A stretch of DNA of 64,000 bases, taken from NCBI GenBank assembly GCA_028023455.1, contig JAQFVV010006642.1, positions 188,001 through 252,000 on the forward strand, written 5' to 3'. The DNA is from Epiperipatus broadwayi. Lineage: Eukaryota; Onychophora; Udeonychophora; Euonychophora; Peripatidae. The position numbers and the translations under genes are program-made. Shown piece after piece: positions 37,701-51,599 of this stretch. Numbering within the stretch: position 1 is the stretch's first letter; each line of letters starts with the position of its first letter. The notes below the pieces were generated by a model that saw only the letters and a program-made list of their open reading frames with translations, was not told the DNA's origin and did not search any database.

Positions 37701-37899
37701 TGGTATGGTTGATATCTCATGAGTTTTATCGTGTGCTCATAACATTGAATTACTCTGGAGATTTCTGAAAAAATATTTTTATATTTATTTAGCATTTGCT
37801 CCAATCACCTTCTTTGATAGTTATTTATAATACTTTTTCACATAATTTCTATTTTTTCTTCCACATTTTGTATGCAACATGAATGTTAATATTTTATCA

Positions 37900-39766
37900 T
37901 TTAATTTCATTTGATTGAATTTATAGTCCAACTCACACTGGCCCTATGCTTGAAATCCAATCCCAATAAACCTTCTAAAATAAGCAATACATGATTGCAC
38001 TTTTTCTCTGCTATACACATGTTTACTCACACCTGATTTAACACCAATATTGCTTTCTTACTATTGACCATAGTAACATATACTATTTTTAATGGCAAAA
38101 TGTTGATGTTAGAGTTGATCCAGCTCTTTCTTTTTAAATATAGCCTTAGTCATTACTGACACTTGGCTAACTGATTCAGCAAAGTACTGTTTATTATCCC
38201 CACTAATACTATTTTCAGTTTCAGACAGTGCTGGAGTGCCAATATTGGTTCTCTTTCTTCCCAGCTGCATACTAGGTTTGCTGCAAGTTACTGCCTCCTC
38301 TATCACATCTTTCTATTCATTTTTCTTTCCCTCACTCTATAGGTTGTTATCTTTCTATCATGATTTATATTCCACTCTATTTTATAAGGATCATACTTCA
38401 TGCTACTTCTATGTCTACCTATTTATAAAGATTTGCATTCCCTGTCCCTATTTTTCTTAATTTTTCTATTGCTGTCAAATGTCCTAAGTAACTTGTCCAT
38501 ATGCTCCACAGTTTTCCATTTTGTTTCAATTAACATCGGTTTCACATTATTAGGGAAATTGTACTTTGTCAATCTTAACTTTGCCACTTGCTGGTGGAAA
38601 AGTGTGGTAAACAGCTTCCCAAGCCACAATTTATACTGTGCCACATGGTGTGTAATATTCTCAATATTCTTCACATCAATGGCTTACTAATAATGACTGT
38701 TTATATTTTCCAAATGTCACTGGTTTTGAGAATAGAGAATCCCACCAGAATTGAGCATTACTTTAGTATGACTACAAGCTGCAGCAACCATGGTTTCCTT
38801 ACTCAATTTGTTCAATGCAAAGTAGTACTTTAAGCAAACAAGGTGTTCATTTGGAGCCTCCTCTGTGTACCTCAAAACATTTTTATTTTTAAAAACTGAT
38901 TTACCATATTAAATCTATTTAAATTTGGGTACATATTTGCACTTTTCTGTTCCATCCTGTTAATATTTATATTCTTAATTTTTATTTTACCCTTATTTTT
39001 CCTCATTTTTAAATTTTATTTCATCTATTTCTTCTGCTAATTTACTTTCTTCTGGTCTTTCATGTTCACTTTCCAATCTATCTACTCTCTCTCTATGAGC
39101 TTCTCCATATCTATTTTTATACTTTTTATTATTTTCCTATCCTGTCATCATGCTGTAGTCATTTCCAATACCCACTGTTCTATTTCTTTTTTCAGCATTT
39201 TTGTCTGTCTCATCATTTTTTCCCCTTGCAATCTTATGATTTATTTTATATCTATATTTCCTTTTTCTATTTCCTCATTTACCTCATATTTCTTACTGTC
39301 CATGTTTTCTTCTTTACTTTGATCTTCCATTTTTGCTTTGATGCTGATGTGCTTTAATTTCTAGTTTTTCTTTTATAATTTTTATTTACTGTATATTCTT
39401 ATCCCTTTCCTTTAAAACAAATCAAACAAAGTGTTCATCAACTCCAAATCCTTTAGTCATTTGTAACTCCCACCTGACTATGAATATCACCAACATATAC
39501 AAAAATATTTATTTCTCTAGTCTCTCCATATGTACCTTCGATTCTTAATATATTATAATTTGTTTGCTTTGGTCTGCTCTCTTCTCATACTGCCCATTAA
39601 CTTCATTTTTATTATAATTATTACACACTTTTGGATTTATCTGGATTTCTACTTTTTAATTTTTCATTTTTACTATTCTTTTAATCTAAGATTTTAATTC
39701 TAATGGTAATTTGTGGCACTTTGCACCTACATTGGATATTTGCACTGGGTGCACCGAATATAATCT
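37900..39766 (-). pseudogene. Gypsy gag/protease region and leader
   Basis: Position and orientation place gag and protease here. Broken minus-strand frames at 38,674-38,423 and 38,306-38,109 are rich in basic residues, but I cannot name a domain. The leader next to the 5' LTR (39,720-39,766) should hold the tRNA primer site. No convincing match to a known one was seen. Confidence 0.5.
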
Positions 39767-41825
39767 TGTTTATCTGGGTTTAAATATCTTTCATAATAAC
39801 TTTAAAAATCTAAAACTTTAATAAGTTTTAATATCTGATTTAACTATCTTTAATACTATTGGAACAGACTGGCTCTTCAAGAATATGGGAGAATACCATT
39901 GATAGTATAGCCATCAATGATACCAATGGCCAGATGAAGCAATACAACACATAACATGATCACATTTCCTGACTGTGGCCCAATCTTGACTGCTGGACTC
40001 AAACCCTGACATCCGAAGCACTTTATTTGTTTTGAGGGTCAAACTCATGCACCAGCCAACCATATGCTATATAGTTGTCTTGCTTCAGCTAATAGGCACA
40101 CAATGCAATGCTTGCCATATCCCAAGCCAACTCCTCATCTCAGTTGTGAGAGGGAGAAATCTTTGGCACATTTACCCAATACATATAATTATTTAGAAAC
40201 TAATTTACTGGTGACACTATTATAATAGAGAGAGAGAGAATCGACCAAGAAACAATAAAGCAAAATAATATTTATTTACACAGACATATATAAGTGTAGC
40301 ATAATATAATAAGTTTACATAAGAATGTTAAAGATTACTTTAGGCTATAATTATAATAGTCCATTAGAGTTCATTTCATTAACACATTTATAATGGGAGA
40401 CAAAAAGCATATTTACCTTGGTTTTATAATAGCACATGGCACTTTCATTAGTTCAGTTTTCATATTTGTTTCTTTTTGCTTTTTTACCAACCATTTGGCT
40501 TTTTGGTTTCCATTGAAGGTTTCTTGCTTCCTTTCCATCTTTCAGATTGACAATGGGGGGGGGGTATCAGCAGCTTACATATCACAGGTCAGGCATTGAG
40601 TCCAGGTTGAGAAATCTGATGTTACTGAGGACTCAGGCTTAAAGACCAGCTGAACACTCTTACTGTTCTTTAGCACCACATGTTGATAAGTTGGCCTTCA
40701 GTGATGAATGAATCAGGGAATGAGTGTACTGAAAGTATGGATAGTGTTTCCAATGACCTTTTTGTTGATCATCTTCTCTTCTTTATTTTTAATAATAATA
40801 CTATCAGAGTTGAGTGTTAATAATAATAGCTGACTGCCTAATAATTTTCTCTTCTCTCTTTTCCACTTATTCCTCTCTTTAAGTTATCTTTATCATGACT
40901 TAGATCAAGTTTAATTAATTCTTGCATTTTTCTGCTATCCTCATTTCAAGATTAATCTACCTCTCTCATCATTTTATATTTGGATGGTTTCAATTAATTT
41001 AATTGTTAGTTCTAATTTTCTTTTTTCAGCCAGTAATCTTTTACTAATTACATTAAAAGTGTTTCTCTTTTCAAGTTACTTTTGTTTGAAAAATAAAAAA
41101 TAGAGGCATATATCACATGACTCCACTTCTTTTTTAAGTTTGCTAAGCATTTATCTTATTAAAAAAATTACCCCCGTCCTCCCCCCCCCCTCCGCCTGTT
41201 TGGGGTCCCCCCCCTATACCCCCTACTTTTTATTATTCCTTTACCATAAAAAAAACCTTTGGATGAAAAAATAAATAATTAAAAAACCCCAAAAAACCAA
41301 CAAAAAAAAAAACCCATCCTTTTCATTGAAGTGGGACACCTTATCTTTAAATAAATTAATCTCCCTTTTTCGGGGGGGTGGGTTTTTTGTGGGTGGGGTT
41401 TGGGTTGGAATAAAATAATTTTTTGTTTTTTAACAAAAAAAAAATAAAAAAACTTGTTGAGCAATTAGCAAAGACTTTTGTCTTGATTTTTACATTTACT
41501 TATTATTACATATATTTTTTGCATACATGCATTTTTTTGCTTCTATAATTTATAAAAAGGAGAGCTAATTTCAGCTTTTATATAAGAATTATTCCTCACT
41601 CCTATCCTAAATGTTTATTCTCTTTAAAAAAAAATTGTATACTCAATCGTTTACTTTTAATGCAGTTATGTTTCCTAAAAAGAAAGTTGTTTACATTATT
41701 TTTTTCTTTTCTCTATTTCATTTTAATAATAAATTAATCACTTCCTTTGTCTTTTTCTCTTAAAATAAAAATATTTAATGCGATTATATATGTAGCTTTA
41801 ACATATATAATTCACTAGCGTTACA
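39767..41825 (-). repeat. 5' LTR of the gypsy element, with an insertion
   Basis: 2,059 bases. Longer than its partner mainly because of the insert at 41,088-41,473. A run of ten G at 40,555 replaces the GGGAGAGAG seen in the other LTR. Confidence 0.9.
41080..41481. mobile_element. ~386-bp insertion in the 5' LTR with 8-bp duplication
   Basis: The partner LTR has ACTTTTGT once; here it occurs at 41,080-41,087 and 41,474-41,481, bracketing foreign DNA. An 8-base duplication is typical of hAT transposons, but no hAT terminal motif is seen. The middle (41,160-41,460) is abnormally rich in C, G and A homopolymers and may contain base-calling errors. Confidence 0.6.
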
Positions 41826-42165
41826 ATATTTCAATAAAATTTGCAAAGGCAGATTAATTATGGGACATAGGTACATTTATTATTGTTATTGAAATGTTAT
41901 CTCATTAATAAAAAATAAGGTAATCACTTTATATTACACATTTAAAAGAAAGTTTTCAATATTTGGTATTGTGGTAAAAAGGTGTTAATTAATTCTTAAT
42001 TACTGCAAAAAATGCATGTAGACAAAAGGTATTTGGAATTTGGACAATTTTCTTAATTAATGAACAAATACAGGATTAAATTGTAATTAAGTTTATCAAA
42101 ATTATTATCAGCAAAACTATTTTTTTAATTAAAACTAACCCTCATGTCTTTTGTTGAAAAATACC
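41826..42165 (+). repeat. 340-bp direct repeat flanking the gypsy element, right copy
   Basis: Starts at the first base after the 5' LTR end (TTACA) and matches 33,119-33,458 throughout. Its end (CTTTTGTTGAAAAATACC) resembles the minisatellite unit that follows. Confidence 0.85.
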
Positions 42166-42357
42166 TAAATATCTAGGTAAATGTAAAAACAGGGTCTTTG
42201 TTTGAGAAAAAAATCTTTAACCAGGTAAAAATTCATCAAGTCAGTCTTTTGTTGAGAAAAATCCTTTAACCAGCTCTTGTCTTTGATGAAAAATTTATCA
42301 AGCTATTCTTTTAATAAGAAAATTCTGCAACCAGTTGTTATTTTGACAAAAATTCTT
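42166..42357. repeat. ~60-bp minisatellite, about 3 diverged copies
   Basis: TTTGTTGAGAAAAATCCTTT and AACCAG blocks alternate with AAAAATTCATCAAG blocks, giving two related ~30-base halves per unit. Confidence 0.75.
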
Positions 42358-42371
42358 CAAGTTGATCTTTT

Positions 42372-42480
42372 TTTTTTCCATGTGTCATAGTATCGGCCGG
42401 GACGCGAACCCACAACCATCTGCAACCAACTACTTGCTTGCATGGCGGCTGCGATACCTCTCGACTAACAACGCAAGACG
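42372..42480 (-). mobile_element. tRNA-derived SINE, near full length
   Basis: Flanked by a perfect 14-base target duplication, CAAGTTGATCTTTT, at 42,358-42,371 and 42,481-42,494. On the minus strand it has an A-box match (TAGTCGAGAGG) near the 5' end, a B-box-like GGTTCGCGTCC about 60 bases later, and a short A-tail. At only ~109 bases it is a very small SINE. The ORF drawn across it is not a gene. Confidence 0.85.
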
Positions 42481-42494
42481 CAAGTTGATCTTTT

Positions 42495-45400
42495 ATGAGA
42501 GAATTATTCAATAGTGACAACAAGATCTTCCTCCAAAGTTATTTTAAAAAGTTCATTAATTATTTGCATGCTAGAAGTCACATATAAGGCTAACCTGTGA
42601 GTAGAAGCTTGTGTCCACTTCCCTTCACCATTTCACAGAAGTATGAGTTTGGAATCCTGATGGAATTAGTGAATTGATGCCCATCTAAAGTCTGGTGATC
42701 TGTGTACCTGTGCTGATATTTCTACAATTGTAAAGATGAATTCAACTTGATGATCTGCTGTGCCTTTATTCAAAAAATAAGCTACCTAGTCAATTATGCC
42801 ATCCTCAGCCATATGCTATTCCAAATAATAAGCCTGCCTCCATAAAACCAATTAATTAAGAATACCCAAGGAAATGGCCATATAAGACTATATGAATTGT
42901 ACCATGAAAGCCCCACATTGTCATACCTATATTCTTCTCCTCTATCTTACCATGTTTTTTTAAAACTCTTTCATAAAGACATCACAGAAATATTGAAATC
43001 TAATCATGAGATCTCTGCACTTCTAGGATACCAGTAAGACAATTCACCTATATTTGATGTTTCTTCTTTACTTATATTATTCATTTATTTTTGTATTATT
43101 TTTCATTACTATTATGTTTTACTTTCATATTATATATGTGTGTGCCTGTGTTAAACAAATCTGTATTTGTTAAGAATGATTGAATATATTGCTAGAGATG
43201 GTCATTCTTAAGTTTTACATATAAGCTAGATTTATTATTCAAGGATCAGGTGATGGAGGGATATTTTGTAAACGTATTTTCATTTCTTAAAATTCCAAGA
43301 ATCATCTTTCTCCCCCTTTTTCCCGTAAAAGAAAACTAAATTTTTTAAAAGAACAATCTCCCTTTCTCACCTGGATCAAAGATTTTGTTTGTCCTAAAAA
43401 CAATCAGTCACGTGTTTCAATTAAAACATTACTGTTGCAATTATTGAGATTAGAAAAAAAATTAAATTCAATTAGTTTTTAAGAAAATGTTAAAAAATAA
43501 TATTAAGGCAGACATACCTCATCTCTGTTTCACCATCCCATATACTCTTCTGTTTTTAATAACCTAGCACTGCATTCAGTATTTTTAATGTGGTTTTAAA
43601 GCCTGATGTTGCAAGCATGTAGTCAGTCATAATTCTAAGTTCCCTGTGGTCATGTGTTAGTGATTGTGATTTTAATATAGTTAAATAAATATTTCTAGCA
43701 TCACCCTGCTTACTTATACATTCATTAATAGTCAAATTATCATACAATGTCCATCTCTGAGATTATTAAAACATATAAACCCTATAGTCCTTCTATTGCA
43801 AGTTAGCAATAATTAAGATGTTTAGTTGCTAATTTATTTTTTTTAATCTGTAAGAAATACAATATAATTTTAGATTTAAATGTAGACATTTTATTTCGTT
43901 TTATTCTTTTTGTCTTTTTATTGTTACTAATAAATCTACATTCATGTAACCTCTCACATTTTGTGTCTTGTTTACCACAATTAGGACCTTTTTTAGTCTT
44001 AAGAGTCTCTTATATCTAACTTCAGCAGGATATAAGAAAAAAGGCATATATGCTAACATCAAATACATTAGTCATGTGGAAATTGTTTGGGAGCATAGGT
44101 AATAGGATTGAACTCTTTATTGTTTATTATAATGCTTATATCAATGTTACACACAGACATGTGAATTAGTGATCATTGCTTGACTCTTAAGATTACTTTT
44201 GCTAACTGAACAAATATGAATGTTAAAATACCTACATATATATATACATGCACTTTAAAATACAAGTGACATAGTGAAAGGATGACTGGCTCTCTCTTTC
44301 CAAACTGCCTGCATTCCCATCTCAAAATCAGTGCAAGTCACATAACTACAAAAGTCTTAAAACATTTAGCATATCTGGATCTAAAGTTATGATATGACTT
44401 TCATAGACCATTTTCAATGCCATCCCTGTATCACAAAATATTATGAACCACATGAACATTAATGTGAATCATAGCTTTATTTCATTTTAAATGTTTTAGC
44501 AATTTCTCCCAATTTAAAATAAATGTTATTGTTAGTACATTATTCCATGTTGGTTAAGGTAAAAAAAAATACACACATTTTTTGTCATAAATCATAATGC
44601 AAAACATATTAACGTTTTAAAATTTTGTGGTGAAAATCTAATACACTGCAATTTAACATATATATTGATTCAAAGATGGTCCTGCAAAGCTACTTGAACC
44701 TAGTCACCTTTTCACTGAAACACACTGTATACGCTTATATTTGTATCAGCACAAAATTGTTATAGAAGACTTAAGAAGATAGTAAATCAAACCAACACTT
44801 TGTAATTTTGTCAAGATAATGGACATTTTTATATTAAAGATGTTCGGATTAATGGTATCACCTGTATTAATAGAAAAAATGGATTAGTATTTTACAAATA
44901 TGAATTATAATAGTGAAAGACATTTTGTTATGTCATTCAAACAAGCAGCGGAAACAATAATGCTCTTAGACAAAGAATGTCCATTATGTATTTATTTCTC
45001 TGGTTACTAATGATAAAACTTAGAAAACATGATCCAAAAATATATTCTCGTTAAATTACTCAACCTAAAAAAGTCTACACATTTTAATATGTGATAGTGC
45101 CAATAATAAAAGTAAAAATAATAATTATAATGAAACCATGATGATGAAACGTAATAAAAACTATAACACTCAAGAGATATTCCAAGTTTAATAATTTTAA
45201 GTTTTAATAAGAGTTGAGATTATTTACTAAAATAATTGAAGATAAAATAGTTGGAAGTAATTTTTTTTTAAGCCAGGACATATTTAGAACCTAGATCTTG
45301 CTAAATCTTTAACTTAATTTTTTTTACTTCTTCCTTTGGTTCTTTTATACTTTTATTATTCCATTTATATCATTCTCATTCTCCTATTCTTAATTTGATA

Positions 45401-47798
45401 GCTTCATTTACATTATTCTACAAGACATGTTTCATTCACTCACTGATAACATCTTCATATCCAGTATGTAAATTTCCTCATTTTTTCTACTGGTAAGTCC
45501 AAACTATACAAACTGCTTTTATCCAATATAATCTACTATTCCTCTTTTCAACATTATTTTATTTTGAAGTATAATTTTCTTTATATAATCCACGGACATC
45601 TTCATTTAGAGTCATTCTATTCTTGGAAATATAATTTTTCTTAGTCTAGAATCAAAATTATGTTAAGTCGCACATGATTGGAGTATACATTGCAGATATA
45701 AGAATTGAAAGTAATTGCTAAAATTAAATTAACGAATCAAATAGTTTTGTTTAATACCATTGTTAAAAGCAGTAAATAGAATGGAGTTAAGCTAATATGG
45801 GTTTAAAACCTAGAACTAAGTGATTTTAATAGTGCAAGATTATACAACTACTTATTACTACTGAGAAATTTAAAAAATAAAAAAAATAATGATAATTATG
45901 AATTAAAGCATTATACTGTCTGTAGTTAGGTTAAAATAAAAATAAAAGGCTTTAAATTGGGCATAAAAAAATTAAAGATAGACCAAGGCTAAAAAGAATA
46001 AATAAATAATTGTTTATTAAAATCAAATCAAATAACGAAGGTAAAATTATAAAATAATTTAAAATAGTTGTAGAATATTTTAGAATATGCTTTTGACGCA
46101 CATTTGGATCTAATCGTAATTTTTAAAGATAAATTTCATTTACTAATAAAATTTTAATAAATGGAAACAACTGAAGCTTAATTAAATATAAAAGTAATGC
46201 TTTAATAAAGACTTTTAGTTAGAATACTTGATTTTAAAAAGAGAGAAAGTAAATTAACTTAAAGAATTTAAAGAAAGAGTTTGGAAGAGGGGATTCACAT
46301 GGGAAGTGTTTTAAAATATCTTATTATTTAGATATTTAAAATTTTGTTTTACATGCTGAAAAATTCATATAGTTGTATATAATTTGTATACAAATATATA
46401 TGCATTTTATTCCTAAATTAAATAACTAATTAAATAATACACAAATAATCCGAGCGGCTTACCTCCGATGTAGATAATTTACGTTAACGATCTAATGGTT
46501 TTTTTTTTTTACAAAATTAATTTTAAAATTATAGTACAATAATTTCAAACATTTTAATTTAATAATTAAATTTCAAACGTAAAAAATATATATAAAATAC
46601 AGAGTTTGGCTTATTTTAAATACTAAGCACTTTTTGTATATTTTTAGATATTTTTTAGATCTCACGTTAAATTGTTCAGTTCGAAAGATTTATTACCATA
46701 AACATTCAGATAATTTAAATAAGTTGAAGAAACAAAATTATTAAAAAATACAAAAAAATATTCTAAACTTTATATGAACTGCAGGATATTTAAATGCTTG
46801 AATTATTTCCTATCCTTTTATTTTGCTTAATTTGTCTGAAATCGCTTCAGTATTATGCCATCTATCCAATAACCAGTAAACCTAACTAGGTAGCAGAATT
46901 CTTCAATACATATAAAAACAGTCATGCTAAATAGTAGTTTATAATTGTTAATCCCTTTCTAAATACATTTAGAGACATCACATACTTTAATGATTTCATC
47001 AAAATGCATTTAAATTTTCGGCTAAAAATTACTTTAATAGTAAACATGCCTGTCCATAGGGTGAAATTTTGGAGTAATTGTGCATCCGTAAGTGTACATA
47101 TAATGTGTTTACATATTCAATCATTAAACATAGTATATAAATATGTATATACTAAAATAATAAGATGATAATAAATATTACATGTTTATTCTCGCATACT
47201 CTTCCTTGACTACAAATCTGACTATTTACTACTGTGAATATGATCTGCACAGTCGAAAGCAGTGTTAAGCTGTAGTTAATCTTTAGTATTGTTAATCTTT
47301 TTGTGATCAGTATTGAATTACTAATAACTATTATAAAACACAGGGGTACTTTAATTATTTTCATAACCATTTTGGACTGGAATCCTTTTAAATCTGATAG
47401 AAAGTTTCCATTTGGAAATGGCCATGAAAATAATGGAAAGCATTTCTGCATTCTATAATAGTTATTAATATTTATTATCACTGTTGATACTTTACTGTTG
47501 TACTAGTAATACAACAAATAATCTATAACTGTTACAGTATTTCTAAAAATATTTATTCTTCTTTTCTTTAATTAATATAATTCTTATAAATTCATTACAA
47601 TTGACTATTACAAAAAAGTAAACATTGAAATTCAAGATTTTTATAATTCACTATGCCAGCTTTTAACAGACCATAAAATTGCATGTAGTGGCTCTGTGTA
47701 TTATGTAATATTTAGGGTATGTAAGCACAACTTTCACATGACCCACCACTCTCCACACTATCTCATAACACTGATACACTTGAACACATATATGATGA
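42495..47798. other. AT-rich DNA, nothing recognised
   Basis: More than 5 kb with no retroelement motif, RNA gene or tandem array that I could see. The 63-codon frame at 43,556-43,747 and 109-codon frame at 47,152-47,481 (two hydrophobic stretches) have no recognisable family and may be chance. Confidence 0.4.
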
Positions 47799-47880
47799 AA
47801 AGATAAATAATCACCAATATATGTATTCCATGCTAAACCAGAAATCATCAGTTGGTCCAGATTACCATCTCCACACATAT
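47799..47880 (-). repeat. Dispersed conserved-core repeat, copy 3
   Basis: On the minus strand: GGACCAACTGATGATTTCTG, then GTTTAGCATGGAATACAT and a TTGGTGATTATTTATC end. This is the most diverged of the five copies. Confidence 0.6.
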
Positions 47881-49705
47881 ATGCTGTAAGTGCTCAGATA
47901 TATATTAAGATAGCCAACCCTCCTACTTTAATGGACATGCTTCGATTTATTCCACACTCCAACTCTCCAACCATCCATCCAATTGAAAATCTGATGTGGA
48001 ATGCTCAAAGACCACCCTGAGGCCAAGATTCTGTGTATTATGGTGAATTTCAGGTAAATAGATCTGCAAGGATCACTCAGAATACATACCCGTGCAACAG
48101 AGCAAAATAGAATAATGAATACAAATCAATTATCTCAATCATGAGCTCACTATAGGTCATATTTTCAGTCCCACTAATGTGAGAATGACCAGATAAAAGT
48201 GATGATAGAAAAATCAAATATAAGGAGGTTTGAGCAATTAATTGCAAAGGATTCAAATGCCATCAAGAGGAATTCCATTGTCAAAAAAATGGAACATTTA
48301 AATGCCACATTTATGTATTAAGGCTCATTTATACAATAAAACACACATATATAGGCATATCTTCCAACTGTTTAATTATAGCACTATGATTCGGGTAGTG
48401 GTCAGCTGAAAGCTGACTTAATATATTATAAAAAAAACATGAATTTTAATGTTTATCTTTTTATAATACTGTATGTAGAAATTGTAAAAATCAAACTTTC
48501 TTTATGATAGGTTTGAACCTGGATCCAATGTAATCAAAGATATGTAAGATTTGTAATAAAAGTAAACACATATACATAATGACATCTTGAATGTTAACCA
48601 TACATTTTAGTTGAGATAAATATAAAATTTGAATAAAAAAAAGTCAATTTAAATATGTAATAATATTAACCATTGTGATGATGACGATTTATAACTTAAA
48701 AGTACAAAGATTGCCAAAAGTATTTCATTTGTTTTTTAGTTTCAATAGAAAAGAAACTCAAAGGCATCAAACCTTTTAAAAAGAAAGTTTACTCTTGGAA
48801 AACTTTTAAAGGAATGATCATCATCAATTATCACCACCATCCCAGCATATCACCCAATGGATTGCATACATTCTCAGGGCTGTGGGTATCAGCTAGAAAA
48901 TGTGTATAAAAAGCACATTTGGATTGAATTACAAACACAAACTAAATGAATTAATTATAACAAAAACTGTAACAATTTATTAATAATGAATAATAAAACT
49001 ATTGCATATATACTTGCAATTACTAACACATACACAAAATATTAATCATTAAAACCAATCAATACTTAGACAATCCCAATGTCAATAACAATCAACAATA
49101 TCAATATGTTGTCAAGGCAACCTTCTTTTAACAATAAAGGGTATACTTTAAGTTTAAGGCCTTATAGTATTTTATAATGATAAGATCTTACCGCCTTTTT
49201 GCAGATAGTATTCTTGGAATAAATTTCTGGTTGTCTTCATTAATTGTTGCAAAGATAGTGGTTTTTCTCTTTTGATGCTGTTGGTATTAGCGAGTAAATA
49301 CTGCAGCACTGATGACATTTTATGAGATATAATACCAATAAGACAGATAGTTCAAATGGCATTGTTCATTTTAGCCTTCACAGAATTGTATAGGGTGATT
49401 TTGCAAACTTCAGTGTCAATTTGTGGCACCAACTGCATTTTCCAGGCATTTTGATTGCTGTGGTTTTTCATTATCTAGTCACACATGGTAGATATATTTC
49501 TTCTAAATAAAATCATTATATGGCCTGTTATAACTGAACTATTGAAAACTATTTTTAAAAGCAGTCAGTAAGATATGGATTATGGTGAAAAAGAGTTTTA
49601 ATCAGTAGATTCTCCCTTCAGTGTGGATAATGGCCACAAGGCTTTAATAGTAGATGGCACTAATGCAAAGTAATATGGAATAAAATTCTGGGGTTTTAGA
49701 ATTTG
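47881..49705. other. Mostly unrecognised DNA
   Basis: No gene was identified. A short stretch near 49,625-49,670 has GTAGATGGCACTAATGCA, loosely like the GCCATCTAGTG motif of the fold-back elements on the opposite strand. Confidence 0.3.
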
Positions 49706-49709
49706 AATG

Positions 49710-49837
<128 letters not shown>

Positions 49838-50764
49838 GTCTAGTTGCTTGTTTCAGATCTATTTACATTTGTTTGATGTTGTTCAAACAACATAGTTTTC
49901 AAACAATATATACTCACCAGCTAGAGAAAATCAGCTTTTTGTCATTACAACAAAATGTTTGAAAAACAATGTTTACTCTCTTCAAAACATGTTGTGGATA
50001 CAAATTTTATGTACATTGTACCATATATATAAATAAGTGAAATAAAAGAAGAAAAAAATAATTTGTCTTTTTCTCTTTATTTATATGTCATTAACATAAA
50101 AAGAGAGAAAATTTATTGTTGAAATGTAAATTTTTAATTATAACTTCTAAAATATTCACAATTCCAAAATTTTAATATTATACTTAGTTTTGATATCCAA
50201 TTTTATTATTAAAATATGGGAAATTTGATTTAAAACTCACAATACAAGAAGGCCAAATAGAATAGGTTTAAATGTAGATTTTTTTTAAAAAAAACTTCAC
50301 AACAATTTTTTACTGTATTAAGACTACTTTTTTCTTCCTTTACAATTTTATTATCATTCAGTTTTTCACTTATTACAAAATAAATTTATAACCTATGATC
50401 AAACTGCATTAATTTTTCTTTTAATTTTTTAGGCAGTTTAATTTTTATTTCTCAAGTGACATATATATTTACACATAAACAAATGGAAGTTTCTATTTTT
50501 ATTAGTCACTTTATATGATTTTTATTAAGCAATTTTTTTCTGCAGAAATCTTGGTTGCATCAATTTGTTATATTTTTATATTATCATGGATAAACAACAT
50601 GAATATTTAGGATTATTTAGAAGGAAATTACATGTGCAAAAAAACCATTTTGGCTAGTATTACAATATACTTGAAAAAGATGTTAATTCCCTCCCCCCTT
50701 TTGTTTGCTGTGCTGTTTCAAAATAATCACAAATTCTTTTATAAAAGACTATATTTTAAGTACA

Positions 50765-51560
50765 AATAATATTAGTATCCTTGCACCATTATTATTTAAC
50801 ATTTATTTAAGAGAAAATTTGGAATTTTTATATAATGCAGATGATTGCAAAATATTTAGGAATATTAACTCAATTACTGACTGCATACTTTTACAAAAAG
50901 ATATTAACAATTTTATGAAATGGTCTAAAAATAATAAGATGAATAAATGTTCATCTGTTTCTTATTCCAGAAAATCTGAAATCTTAAACTGTCCTTATTA
51001 TACTGAAGACCATAAAATAAATTTTGTTGAGGTACAGAAAGACCTTGGCATTATTTTACTAGCAATGGTTTTTTTTCACCATCACATTGAAACTATGGTA
51101 AATAAAGCTTTTAAAATTATGGGTGTGATTTTAAGTCATGACAAACAATTTACTAATTCTACAAAACATGAATCGTTTCTCACTTTGGTTCTGACAATTT
51201 CGGAATGAGGGTCTGTTGTTTGGAACCCAAGTTCCAAATGAGATATCAGAATTCAATTAGTCTAGGATAATTTTTTTAAATATATTAAATTAAATAACCA
51301 TTATATATCCATATCTGAAGAAAGATTAGAGATTTAAAATACTTATGTAACCTTTTTTACTCAAAAATATTATTTTAACAAACAAAATCTCAAATATTAC
51401 AATTAATAATTATTTACATAAAATATGCATATCTAATTTATTAATGAAAATATTTTTGTATTACATTTTAAAAAATTTGTTACTAATCTTATAAGAAAAT
51501 ATGACATATAGATATATTAATAATTTGATATTTATACTTGCTTATTTATATTATTGTATA
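50765..51560 (+). mobile_element. 5'-truncated Jockey/CR1-type LINE fragment
   Basis: The frame starts inside reverse transcriptase just before the catalytic box: ILAPLLFNIYL, then YNADDCKIF, where ADD matches the catalytic Asp pair. It continues through EVQKDLGIIL and HHHIETMVNKAFKIMG, typical of the thumb of such LINEs. It goes on with stops into WNPSSK and HYISISEERLEI. A frame break lies near 51,140. No endonuclease part remains. Confidence 0.85.
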
Positions 51561-51599
51561 TTAATTATAGTGCAATTCTGTAATTGGCTTAATACTGTA

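Larger units (their letters stand above)
33459..41825 (-). mobile_element. Degenerate Ty3/gypsy LTR retrotransposon
   Basis: Two long direct LTRs bound ~4.6 kb of internal DNA that reads on the minus strand in the order gag-like, reverse transcriptase, RNase H, integrase. The orientation is confirmed by a purine-rich tract (GGGAGTGGGAGGTGGGTGA on the minus strand, 35,137-35,155) directly before the TGTAATG start of the 3' LTR. LTR ends are TGTAA and ATAAACA (TG...CA). Every domain carries stops, frameshifts or lost catalytic residues, so it is inactive. The LTRs are well diverged, so the insertion is not recent. Confidence 0.92.
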
